Assembly: GCF_018143015.1 (NCBI RefSeq)
Contig: NC_054740.1
Coordinates: forward strand, 73,057,856 to 73,121,855
Length of the DNA: 64,000 nt
Direction of reading: 5' to 3'
From: Lytechinus variegatus
Lineage: Eukaryota > Echinodermata > Echinoidea > Temnopleuroida > Toxopneustidae
The notes beneath the pieces were generated by a model. The model made no database searches, was not told the DNA's origin, and saw only the letters and a list, made by a program, of their open reading frames with translations. Numbering within the stretch: the first letter of the stretch is position 1; each line of letters opens with the position of its first letter. The translations under genes and the position numbers were made by a program. This document shows, in pieces, positions 54,159 to 64,000 of the stretch.

Positions 54159-55669
54159 TGCTATGGAGCGACAACATTGGGTTATCGAGTGACGTCATAC
54201 CCAATAGGTCTTGGTTGAAGCTGGTGTAAAAATTAAACACCAAATGTGGGTCACCACAACACTTGAACTCATTCATCATGTTACTGGTGTTAAGAATTCG
54301 CAGAATTAAATCATGCGCTCTGATTGCTTTGAATATAATATATCTTATCACCATATATTCATGAAATGAATACCATTTATATTTTCGTTTATATTTAGTA
54401 TGTACTTTTACATTAAATGTAAGAACATTATTCATTATTTCATTTCTAATCAATATATAATTTATGGAAATTTCTACTCGCTATATTTGCAAGAAACTGC
54501 TCGAACAATGTAATATATCAATATCATATAGTCTGTGTTCAAACAAATGACAAGGAAGATAGGTCTACATCTTTTATTGCATTGTTTAAAATGGTAATGA
54601 CATTATTGAAATAAAATTATTTTGTTATTTGAAAGTTTATTCAAGTATCGCTTATTGCATTTTATATTTTTTTATAGAGAGATTTTGTCCAATCCTACAG
54701 CTTCTGTGAATAAAAGATAAAAAAAGGTTTGTATAAACATTCCTCTAGGAATGTTATAAAATTTATTGATGATTTAAGGATTGCGTATATGTATCTTAAT
54801 TCTACAGAATGAACTTTATGAAGTCGTTAAAACAAACATGAATTTATTCAAAGTACCATGGCCCTGGAAAGCGGGGTACTGGAGTGCTCCGCACCCCCAA
54901 GATTTTTCTCTGGGTACTGCGTGTATTATTCTTCATAGGCAGCACCCATGGAATTCTGGTAGGTGTTAAAAAATTGAAAAATTTAACCAAAGTGACCTAT
55001 ATTTTGTAGTGAAATCCTTTTCTTTTTTTTGTCAAATTTACATCAGCAACCTCAGTAAAAAAAAAAAATGTTCCCGGGCCCCTGTGAAATGGCTGTTATG
55101 AGGATTAAAATGCCTTTTCAAATAAAGCCTGTTTAATATTCACTGAAAGCTTAAAACGACTATAGACTTACTTGGCCATTTATATATGGAATCCATTCAA
55201 ACTTGGTACCCACCTAGCCTATTATGAAATTTACCCGCATAAATAAGTTGTCGGACTCATTATATATATTTTCTTAATCCTTACCTATTTATATGAAAAA
55301 CGTTCACAAAATTCAAATGCGTTTCATTTCTTGTTTAATATCAACAATGTCGACATGTAAATATGTTAGAAGTCAACTTTGTAAGATAAGGTATCTCACT
55401 ATCTTGAAAGACCTTTTAAAAGTCAGCCTTGCCATGTCGATAATAACAACGTTATTGAGTCAATATGGAATGATAAAATATATCGCCATTACATTAACAT
55501 TATAGGTAGACAACACTCTAAAGATTCCGTTGTTAACCCGTCCTATAAATGATAGATACGGTACAGCTTGCCAAAAAAGTGAATGATTATGAATGTATTG
55601 GTTGAGGCGATGTATACAACAGATAGTTATTCAAAGGGAGGATTAATTGTGATTGCTTGATGGATTGAA

Positions 55670-56290
55670 ATTGAATTGATTTGGTTGGTTGGTTGGCTGA
55701 ATGAATGATTGATTTATTGATTGATCGATTGATTGATTGATTGATTGATTCATTCATTCATTGTGGTTGATTGATTGTAATTGAGTAACTCATCGATTTT
55801 GATTGTGATTGATTTTAACTTAGTGTGCCTGATTGATATTGATTATAATCTTTTTTGTATTAAGAAGTGTTTATTTGTCAACATCTTCAATTCATATACA
55901 AAATAAAACACATACATCAAGTAAAATACCATCTCTTTACAAAGTAATATATAGATACAATGAGAACTCAAATATTCAACAGTTTACATTTTCTCTTTTT
56001 TCTTGAGTGCTCCAATTGGTATCAAACATTCACAACATTAAAAAGAGATTTACCAAATATAAATCATGTGATTTATTAATCGATAACTAGTAATTGATTG
56101 TGATAGATTCACTGATTGACTAATTGATTGATTCATTACGCTTGATTATGATCGATTGACTGACTGATGGATCGACTGATTGTAATTAGTAGTGATTGAT
56201 TGTTCTTGATTAGAATTGATTGATTGATCGATGGATGGATGAATTGATCGCGATCGATTGATTGACTGATTGGTTACTCGACTGTGATTA
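55670..56290 (+). repeat. Degenerate GATT-rich simple repeat
   Basis: Runs of TGATTGATTGATTGAT (about 55690-55760) and a second GATTGATCGATGG-rich stretch (about 56090-56290) flank non-repetitive AT-rich DNA. Confidence 0.8.
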
Positions 56291-57404
56291 TTTGATTATA
56301 ATCGAACATAATCGACTCTTACAAACTTTCCTTTGTCACGCTCATGAGAAAACAATGAATAAATCTTCACCAAATTCTTACATATCTTATTCCACTTAGT
56401 TTTACTTTCCTTTTCGCTCACAATCAATGAATTACATCATGCGCTAAACAAAAATTCAAGATAAGTAAAATTGCAATAAAACCAACTAATTACATTTGAT
56501 ATTACACTTTGGTTTGAAATGTTTTAAACTGACTGAATACAATAAATACAATAAAGATCATGCCCATAATTTTAGCAATTGAACTGAATACTATACTGCA
56601 ATGGCATTAGACATGTTAGATCAGACGTGTGCATATTCGATGCATAATAATCAGGCAGACATTTTGCACCACTCTGCAAGCTTGTTAGCTAATTTACATG
56701 TAATATTATACATTGTATCTTTGGAAAGGTCGGAGCAAAGCTCCCTCCCAGATGCTTTTCAAGTCTAGAAGCCACCTATAAGAATAAATAAGTTTAGTCA
56801 CTCTAATCTACATGATTGTATGACATGGAACCCTCTCCTCCTTCCCCCTCTTCTTTTTGAGTCAACCCCAAACCAATATCGATCATCAATAATGGGAAAT
56901 TTTTGGTCTTCTAATTCTCGCCGAACAGAATACAAATAATCTTATAAGACAGTGGCATACAAATCTTCACCAAAAAAAAACAGGAAAGAGAGAAGGTTGA
57001 AATATGATATTATATTCAGAAAATTACGACAAAATCTATCACAAAATTTAATTTTTGTAACAGAAATTTTGCTCGTTTGCATTAAAAAATAAATATTTTT
57101 TTGCGATGCGCCATATCTAGCACCCTCAATATTTTTTCATATTACGCCTCTGCTATAAGATTATGGTTAACCGTCTCATATAAACAAAAAATAATAGCTG
57201 TACTATATCAGAATACACTGGATTACACTCGAGTTAAAGTATTGCCATGCAAAGCAAAGGAAGCGGCATAAAGATAACTGCATTTATATTAGTGATAATC
57301 AATGCTCTCAAAGTTAGATTGCTTCCCTGTTTTGAACACAAACTCAAGAAGATTTATGTGATGGTCGGTGGGGGCGGTGTTCCTTCTGTTTGGATCCCCT
57401 ATCG

Positions 57405-57525
57405 TCAGCTTTCTGGGGGAGTCTTTTTACCCTTTGGTTGTTGGAAGAGGGGCACTGTCTCGGGAATGGCATTGTCCGTCTGAATGTTATACGAATCCTT
57501 CACGTTCTTCCCCAATCTCTTTTGT
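57405..57525 (-). other. SLC18B1: Probable last coding exon of the SLC18B1-like gene
   Basis: An acceptor (CTCAG) at 57526-57530 opens 121 bases in the phase required by the donor at 58305. They encode a hydrophilic tail with NAIPETVPLF and stop at TGA (57405-57407). A basic start followed by an acidic/leucine motif resembles the cytosolic tail of SLC18B1, but tails evolve fast. Confidence 0.6.
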
Positions 57526-60500
57526 CTGAGTTAAGAACAATAATTGGCATGAAATGAAACATATTAAGTGAATTCAATATCCATTTAAGACGCTGATTGA
57601 TGGCGTAAGGTAACAATATTAATATAAGTATCAGTTTAGCTCTTGCTTGTGACTTCACTTTACACGACGAAAAAGAGTTTATTGGTGGGAAAATTGGCAC
57701 ATTGTACATTACCTTGACTGTGCACACGCTTAAACGAATTCTATTGTTTAATACTTAGCGTTCTCAGTAAATTACCCCGTCTTGTAAAGCAAAGGGACAT
57801 TAAGTAAAGGGACAACATAAAATTCTAATCTCAAAAGACCTTGGTGGAAAGTGCGTGAATTTATTAGCCTATACCTACTTTCCACTATGTGGTTTGTCCA
57901 TTACGAGAGTTGATTTTAACCTCGACCATCCGATGGATAACATTTTCTAATACTTAAATAAAATTATCTTTGTATGTTACATATTGATAAAATGCAGGAT
58001 TTTGTGAAACAAACGGGAGATATTTTCATATTCTTGGGACAAATCCAAATAGTAAGTGGGTTATACCACCGGCTCCGTCATATTGCAAACTGACTAGGAT
58101 ATATAACCTTTGTGTGAAATAGACGATTTTTTTACAATTCCTTAATTTTCGTGTTCTACATCCGAATTGATATATATTTGGGAATATCCACTGAAACACA
58201 ATTTTTTAGCCTGGACTTGCCCCTTAAGTTATTACTTCCTCAATAAAAGTTTATTTATATATGTATATATTTGTTTCGGTTTGAAATAAGAAAAAAAGAT
58301 CTCACCTTTTTTTCCAATGGTGTTCAGCTACCGATGATACACAGACGACGAAGGCCATGGCTAGAAGCACAAGAGACATTATCTGTGACGTGTTATTAAA
58401 ACCATACTCTTGATACAGTAAGCCTCCTGCTACCCAGGGCCCGAAGACTGTCCTGTTATCGCGGCGATGATTCCGAAGACGACGACAGAGATGATGAAGA
58501 TGGTGAAATGATGACGATGATGACGACGTTTGAGAGTGAAGATACCGATTTTCGTAAAAGCAATGGGAATGAAAGCGAAATAAAAATACAATGAAAAATA
58601 TTTCTTTAAGAAAAGGCATATGCGCTCTGCGCAAAAAATACAAGTCGCACAATTCTTCTTATTACATTTGCTTCTTCTTCATCATCTCATATAACCATAT
58701 TTTTCCTCTTTCCACCTCCCAACTCGATATCACATTTTCTTCTGCTTACTCTTCTTATAATCTCCTTTTCTGATCCAATATTTACAACTTCTTCTTTTTT
58801 CTCCCTTGTAACATCTTATCTTAATAAGAATGACCTTTATCATGTCAAAGGCGAAGATACAATATCTGAATTCGATCATACAGAGAGAAATACACCCAGG
58901 CGTAAGAATCACAGTAAAAATATTTTACCCACCACACAACGTCAGCTGGTGGTTAATAAAACATTATTGAATAAAAAAAACGAAAGAAAGCGGATAAAAG
59001 AGGATCAGAAAGTGGTATTCAACAAGCATTAATGTCGGTGGAATGCAAGAGCGCCAGAGAAAATATGACATGTATGCTTCATATTAGAGAGTAAGACGTG
59101 TTGCTGATATGCAAGGTCCAGGGTTCAGATCTCACCTTCATGCGTCCTTAGTGAGGCAAAGTTTCTCCATTTGTCATTCTTCCACCTTTACAAAAGGCCA
59201 TGTGTAGTTTGGTTAGCAATGACATGTGAGCGTTACAGCCACACGCAAGAACACTCCACAGGGAAACACATGAAAAGGTGTATAAATGGGTTACTTATAA
59301 ACGTACCCTAGCGAATAGGCACAGTTGAATACTCCCGATACTACGCTGTAGGTTCGGATATCCTCTGGTAAATCATATTGTCTGGAAATTTGATAGGACA
59401 TAATTATACATAAATGAAAATATCAAACCCATGTGTTCGTAGCAAGATCACGATTCAGACACCCATGTGTTAAATCATTCCGACTTGACATTAAAAAAAT
59501 TATCAAAATGAAAAAAATTAATACACTTTTCTCTTATTTTCAGTTTTATTCAAAAACATTTTTTATTTGCCAAACATCATCAGTATTAGCCTAATCTTGG
59601 CCTATAGCCTCATTTCTGAAATTTGAAGTTAAGCAAAGAAAATAAATGATATAATTTCTAGTATTACGATATTTTTTTTAAGAATAGCATTATACTTACA
59701 CAGCTAAACTAAACATGTCACCAATTGAAGAAACTATAACAGCGCCATCACCGATGCCAAACAACATCAAACCGATGCAAATGATCCACAAACGACTGAA
59801 AAAAATCAAGAAGATATTAAAGCAATCAAGATTTTACAGCGTTGTATGTTATGTTAAAATTAGTCTGAAGTCGATCTGTAATTGATCTGGTGGGTGTTTC
59901 ATAAAGCTGTTCGTAATTTAAGAGCAACTTTAAGAACGACTGGTGATCCTTTCTTGTGGGAAATGGTATATTCATTGGCGATGGTTAAGGGCACAAGAAA
60001 GGATCACCGGTTGTTCTTAATGTCGCTCTTAACTTACGAACAGCTTTATGAAACGGCCCCCTGGAGCGTTTCATCAACATTTGTCGTATGATAAATTTAT
60101 TGTCAGGTATGAAAACTTTCCTTCATTTTCTTAGCTATCAAGAAGCACCTATATAGGGATTTTCACTATTGTAAATCAGACGAAGGATCCTTTTATGAAA
60201 ATGTCCCCACCCCTTTGCACCCTGGGAGTGTTTCATGATGGACTTGTCGGACGTTTTATCCGACAAATACCATAGTAACACTGCCTCTCAGCCAATGAGA
60301 ATCAAGGAAAGATGTCAGATCTGACAACTTATCAAACAAAAGTGTTGATGAAACGCGGCTCTCCTGGTGTCGGTCTGCTTTCAATCTGACAACTTTACTT
60401 GATTTAGTTAAAAGCACTGTTGCCATGGTAACTGACGGGCGAAACATGACTTGTCGGATAAAACGTCCGGTAAGTCCTTTCATGAAACGCTTAACTGATC

Positions 60501-63364
60501 ACTGACATTTTGTTTAAGTGCGTTTATGTTACCTTTTCCAATTTCAACATAAAGATACAGTTACAAAATAATGCGCTTCTTAAGCTTTATACAAAAAAAT
60601 CAACAAATTCAATGTCACATTTTTTTTATGAATAAGTGTTTAAAAATGATTCAAAATTAAACACGAAAACAATTTTACAACGTGTCGAAAAATTGAAATA
60701 TTTAGCGTGAAGAATATAACCGTTTACAGTTAGAGTATTGAGGGCAACCAAACCAAAAATGAACACGTCATTGTTTGAAAAAGAGGCTTGGAAGTTCTAA
60801 ATGAATTGTTGAGTTACAGGGTAGTCTAAAACAGAAGTGAAATACTTATATATGAAGAGAGAGAAAGAACAGAATATACATAAATTAGATTCAGACAGGC
60901 CCATATCGTAAAAATATCTGTTTACCCCAATTATCCAATAGAAAAGTTTATATTGAAAGTATAGCGGAGATTTGTTGAAAGACAGCATTTAAGGGAATCA
61001 TATTAAAAAAATCCAATTATTAACCGGTTCATTTAAAAATGGATGCTCATTATATTGGCGAAGTCGGGAACTTTACTTTTTTTTTCAACAGAAATTCATG
61101 GATAAGGTCTCAACAAGGTGTTGACGAATATATTTCCATTCTTTGGGTATTGCAGAAATCAATTAATAATATTCATGAAAATTGCAATTAATTGTGTATA
61201 TTTGTATTTTTTTCAAGTTCGTCTTGCTGCACCGTAATCATCATTGTGAAATCGTTCATAACCCTCTTTCGAAGCAAACACAATAACTGAATCGGTTACA
61301 CTTCGCAATTCCGAAGGTTCTTTATTCCGAAACACGTAAATTGCCTATACCTCGATGTTCGTTAATCCGGAACGTAAAAGGGTTCGTTAATCCGACCATT
61401 AGTGGCGTTATTCCGAAGATTCGTTATTCCGAAGGTTCGATAATCCGAAAAAGAAATAAGGTTCGATGTTCCGAAGGTTCGTTAGTCCGAAAACGAAATA
61501 CGGTTCGTTGTTCCGACGGTTCGTTAATCCGAAAACAAAATAAGGTTCGTTGTTCCGAAGATTCGTTAGTCCGAAAACGAAATAAGGTTCGTTAATAATT
61601 ACGTTTTCGGACTAACGAACCTTCGGAATCACGAACCTCATTTCGTTTTCGGATTAACGAACCTACGGAATTACGAACCTCACTTTGTTTTTGGACTAAC
61701 GAACCTTCGGAATTACGAACCTCATTTCGTTTTCGGAATTACGAACCTTCGGAAATACAAACCTTCGGACTAACGAACCTTCGGAATAACGAAGCTTCGG
61801 AATTACGAATGTATGCGTCTGAATCGGTGATCACACTTACCTTGGAAGATGCAATAGAGGTGAGGGCCCAATAAGAAGAAATGCGAAGCTGTCCAAGAGA
61901 AGACCTACTATTAAACAGACTCGTGTCATGGCCTGCATTAGACAAAGGAATAAAGAGACAAATACAAAACTTGGAGAGATAAATGAATAAGAGAGGATGG
62001 GGAAGAGAGAAAAGAGAAATGAAAAGAAGATAGAAAGAGAGAGAGAGGGGGTGGGTAGTGAATAACGGAAAGGAGAGAAAGACAGAGAAGGAAGATGAGA
62101 GGGGCAGATTACAAGACATGGTCCGAGGGCACAAAATTATAGAAATATTGATCTAGATTTTTTTTAAGTTCCTTTATGAAATCATTGTTACATTGGGTCA
62201 TATATTTTGTTTCAAGTGCCCATGAAACTCTTTACTTGTTAGACATGTTTCATGTGGTGGAAATGCTGGAGTAACTTACAAAAGTGTCCCCAATCCAACC
62301 CCACAATGGAGAACTTCCGGCGTAAGAACCACTGACAAGCATGAATAGCAAACCGATGTAGAAAGCGTTGTCGGTAAAGTTGGTTGCATGGACCGAGAAA
62401 GTCGGTTCTAGGAAACCGAGTGTTGCACTGCCCAAGAAAGCTGCCATCGCTATCGGCCACACCCATGGGATCCGGAGCAGTTCGGATACCGAACCGGACT
62501 CTTCAGCTTTACATTCTGAAATAAACATAGATGTGATGATTTGACAGTAAAAAAAGAAGAAGACATCGAAATATATTACAGTAAACTACAGAATAAGAAT
62601 TTTTTTAAAAATCATTACAAGGGGATGCACTCAGAACGCCAAGGTGTTTTCATTTTATTTTTTCTTCAAAGCAGAAAAGAGAGAATATCTATCAAAATAC
62701 AGCAAGCAGTTCCTTGCCCCTACCCATAACATATTGTCACTTTCATGTTATTTTTATTGCATTCAATTACAAACATTATTTCAAACACGCCCCTTCTATG
62801 TCTCTGAAAAGAGGATATGTAGTGCGTGCGGTCATCATGAAACATTAAAATGACCATTTACAGATAAAGAGGAAACAGCAAGCATTTGACGTCAAGAACC
62901 CAATGCACTTTTCGTATAAGAGTAGGGAAAAACCCCGCTGTAGTGGTCCACCTACACCCCCCCCAATCAGTTATATCGTGATGAGAGACCTGCGGGTCAC
63001 AGTGATTCAGTTCGCTTTTCGCCTCCCAGGCTCAGGTGATGCCAAACAAATAATAACAATAGTAACATAATGGTGTTTTTTTTACATTCATAATTGCTAT
63101 TCAAGGTTTCCGTCAAAAGTTCATTCGATTCCCCCATCTCTCTCTTTGTAATGTTTGTTTTGTTTTAATCACAACGAAATATCTGACGTCAAGGTGACAA
63201 CATGATAAGGTTCATAATTTATTTGTAAAGCTATTATACTTCTTTCAAATTGTGCCAAAAAGGGACTTACTTTGTGATGGAAGGAAGTAAAGTGAAAAGA
63301 GCATGGAACCCAAATCCAAACCACCGATTACCACAAAAGGCAACAGGTAACTTGATTTTCCAAT
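57405..63364 (-). CDS. SLC18B1: MFS transporter, SLC18B1-like, C-terminal part (7 exons; N-terminus outside window)
   Basis: SLC18B1 is a vesicular polyamine-type transporter of the major facilitator superfamily. Minus-strand exons: 63271-63364, 62280-62515, 61841-61932, 59700-59795, 59307-59381, 58306-58452, 57405-57525; GT-AG with matching phases, 286 residues plus TGA. Human SLC18B1 has about 456, so roughly 170 residues (membrane segments 1-5 or so) are missing to the right. Matches in order: VVIGGLDLGSMLFSLYFLPSQ; IPWVWPIAMAAFLGSATLGF then LEPTFSVHATNF; SGSYAGSSPLWGWIGD; LLIGPSPLLHLP; GVFNCAYSLG; FGPWVAGGLLYQEYGF. The last exon (RQKRLGKNVKDSYNIQ to TPPES) is less certain: an in-frame TGA directly after the 58306 donor (58302-58304) gives an alternative end if that donor is unused. 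The residue identities fit an SLC18B1-like protein, but a close MFS relative cannot be excluded. Confidence 0.85.
59892..60060. mobile_element. MITE with GTTTCATAAAGCTGTTCGTA arms
   Basis: GGGTGTTTCATAAAGCTGTT on the left and its complement AACAGCTTTATGAAACGGCC on the right. Arms of roughly 75-80 bases (AGGATCACCGGT-like interior) meet around 59975. In an intron of the SLC18B1-like gene. Confidence 0.8.
60227..60490. mobile_element. MITE with GTTTCATGATGGACTTGTCG arms
   Basis: The left AGTGTTTCATGATGGACTTG, then TCGGACGTTTTATCCGACAA, pairs with the right TTGTCGGATAAAACGTCCGG, then CTTTCATGAAACGCT. About 264 bases. It ends GTTTCATGA like the element at 59892, which may reflect a shared terminal motif. 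Related fragments lie at 49955-50080 and perhaps 47180-47265. Confidence 0.8.
61380..61810. repeat. Mirror array of 42-base units (GTTCGTTAGTCCGAAAACGA)
   Basis: Four plus-oriented units of about 42 bases, each with CGAAGGTTCGTTAGTCCGAA, AACGAAATAA and GGTTCGTTGTTC, run to about 61592. After TTAATAATTACG the same units run in reverse complement to about 61810, getting shorter towards the end. The halves can form a long hairpin. In the SLC18B1-like intron, ending 31 bases before an exon. Confidence 0.88.
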
Positions 63365-63494
63365 CTATAAAATGAAAATTGCCAGATTTATAGATGAATT
63401 AATGAAAAAGTAATAAGATTATATATAGCCAAGGATTTGATCATTAAAGTACATAAAATTAGAAGAATAATATCATCATAAGATAATAATAGCA

Positions 63495-63570
63495 GGGCGC
63501 GCTGGGAGAACAGTTTTCGGAACTGAAGTGGCTAACCCTGGTAAATATGCCGTTATTATTGTTATTATTA
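63495..63570 (+). mobile_element. 3' end of a SINE of the 39375 family
   Basis: GCAGGGCGCGCTGGGAGAAC, then GAACTGAAGTGGCTAACCCT and a GTTATTATTGTTATTATT tail match 39541-39630. The tRNA-like head is absent, i.e. a 5'-truncated copy. It lies in the intron upstream of exon 63271-63364. Confidence 0.75.
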
Positions 63571-64000
63571 AAATATGAAACAATAATGAAAGTGGATGAT
63601 TTTGAAAACTGTAGACAGAACAAAAAAAAATGTCCTCGGTCCGGTCCAGTTGAATGACACTTTCTGTTTAATTGGGAGTTGCATTAAGGAAATCGTTCAG
63701 TGCAAAATGTTTCCATATCGTTTACATTTCCTTCGGGGAATAAAATTTCTACAAATTTTCAACATTTTATGAGTTTTGGAATGTTCCAAAGCTTTTGAAT
63801 GTATTGTGTTATCTTCTGGATGTGCAATCAACCTTTCATCTATGACCTGATTCCTTTGTTAAAATTCGCTTTTCTTCTGTTTCTTTTTTTTTTTGTAATG
63901 CCGAAACGAAAATACTGTTGCTTATAGGTAGTTCCACTTGTTTAATAGGGTTTTTTAAATGCAAAAAACCTAGAAAAGAGTAAAGATATTTATTTGTAAC

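Larger units (their letters stand above)
53093..57404. other. Convergent gap between TRPC and SLC18B1-like genes
   Basis: Contains the TRPC 3' UTR. The first AATAAA words on the plus strand that I noticed are near 54610 and 54709, so the UTR could include the MITE pair at 53723-54158. From about 55670 to 56290 there is a degenerate GATT/ATTG-rich stretch. No gene recognised. Confidence 0.5.

Noticed and set aside
57247..57483. 78-codon plus-strand frame
   Set aside because: It runs antisense to the probable last exon of the SLC18B1-like gene, whose frame fits the splice phase.

Overview
The window is AT-rich animal nuclear DNA with interrupted genes, canonical GT-AG introns, tRNA-derived SINEs, short inverted-repeat DNA elements and long microsatellites. 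The intron-rich vertebrate-like gene structures, long repeat-filled introns, many homopolymer C/G tracts and frequent TACATGTA-type words suggest a marine invertebrate deuterostome, most likely an echinoderm. The species assignment is inference; the genes are read directly.

Four protein-coding genes can be assembled exon by exon. (1) 1682-22004, plus strand: a SERINC-family ten-pass membrane protein, 12 exons, complete to its stop but lacking a secure first exon. (2) 26407-32661, minus strand: UQCC2, a mitochondrial complex III assembly factor, 4 exons, complete, 126 residues. (3) 39024-53092, plus strand: a TRPC-type cation channel, 12 coding exons, 913 residues, with ankyrin region, zinc-binding motif, six membrane segments, pore, TRP box, calmodulin/IP3-receptor-binding region and C-terminal conserved helix. 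(4) 57405-63364, minus strand: the C-terminal two thirds of an SLC18B1-like major facilitator transporter, 7 exons; its N-terminal exons lie beyond the right edge. Pairs 1/2 and 3/4 converge, while 2 and 3 diverge across about 6.3 kb that holds SINEs, palindromic elements and an 800-base TAG-type microsatellite ending about 300 bases before the TRPC start codon. The four genes have unrelated jobs (membrane lipid scrambling, respiratory chain assembly, calcium entry, small-molecule transport), so nothing suggests a functional cluster.

The accessory interest lies in the non-coding DNA. It holds two hAT-like MITEs with intact target duplications (2055, 6033), and a TTAA-flanked T2/Kolobok-like MITE (20720-21315) inserted in one of two tandem copies, so that the empty site is present 300 bases away. 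It also has an 896-base near-perfect palindrome with a 9-base target duplication (30277-31172, Mutator-like) and a shortened relative at 582-920. A set of elements is built from short reiterated words arranged in mirror halves (34607, 45262/49449, 46040, 61380). Other features are head-to-head MITEs after the TRPC gene (53723-54158), a ~160-base tandem array carrying nuclear-receptor-like DR1 motifs (27960-29000), and eight copies of a 15-16 base motif, TGTAACGTGAGTAACC, spread through 1.27 kb of a SERINC intron, each containing a splice-donor-like core.

No transposase, reverse transcriptase, CRISPR, prokaryotic or viral coding region was seen. Nearly all other open reading frames are chance, microsatellite or antisense frames.
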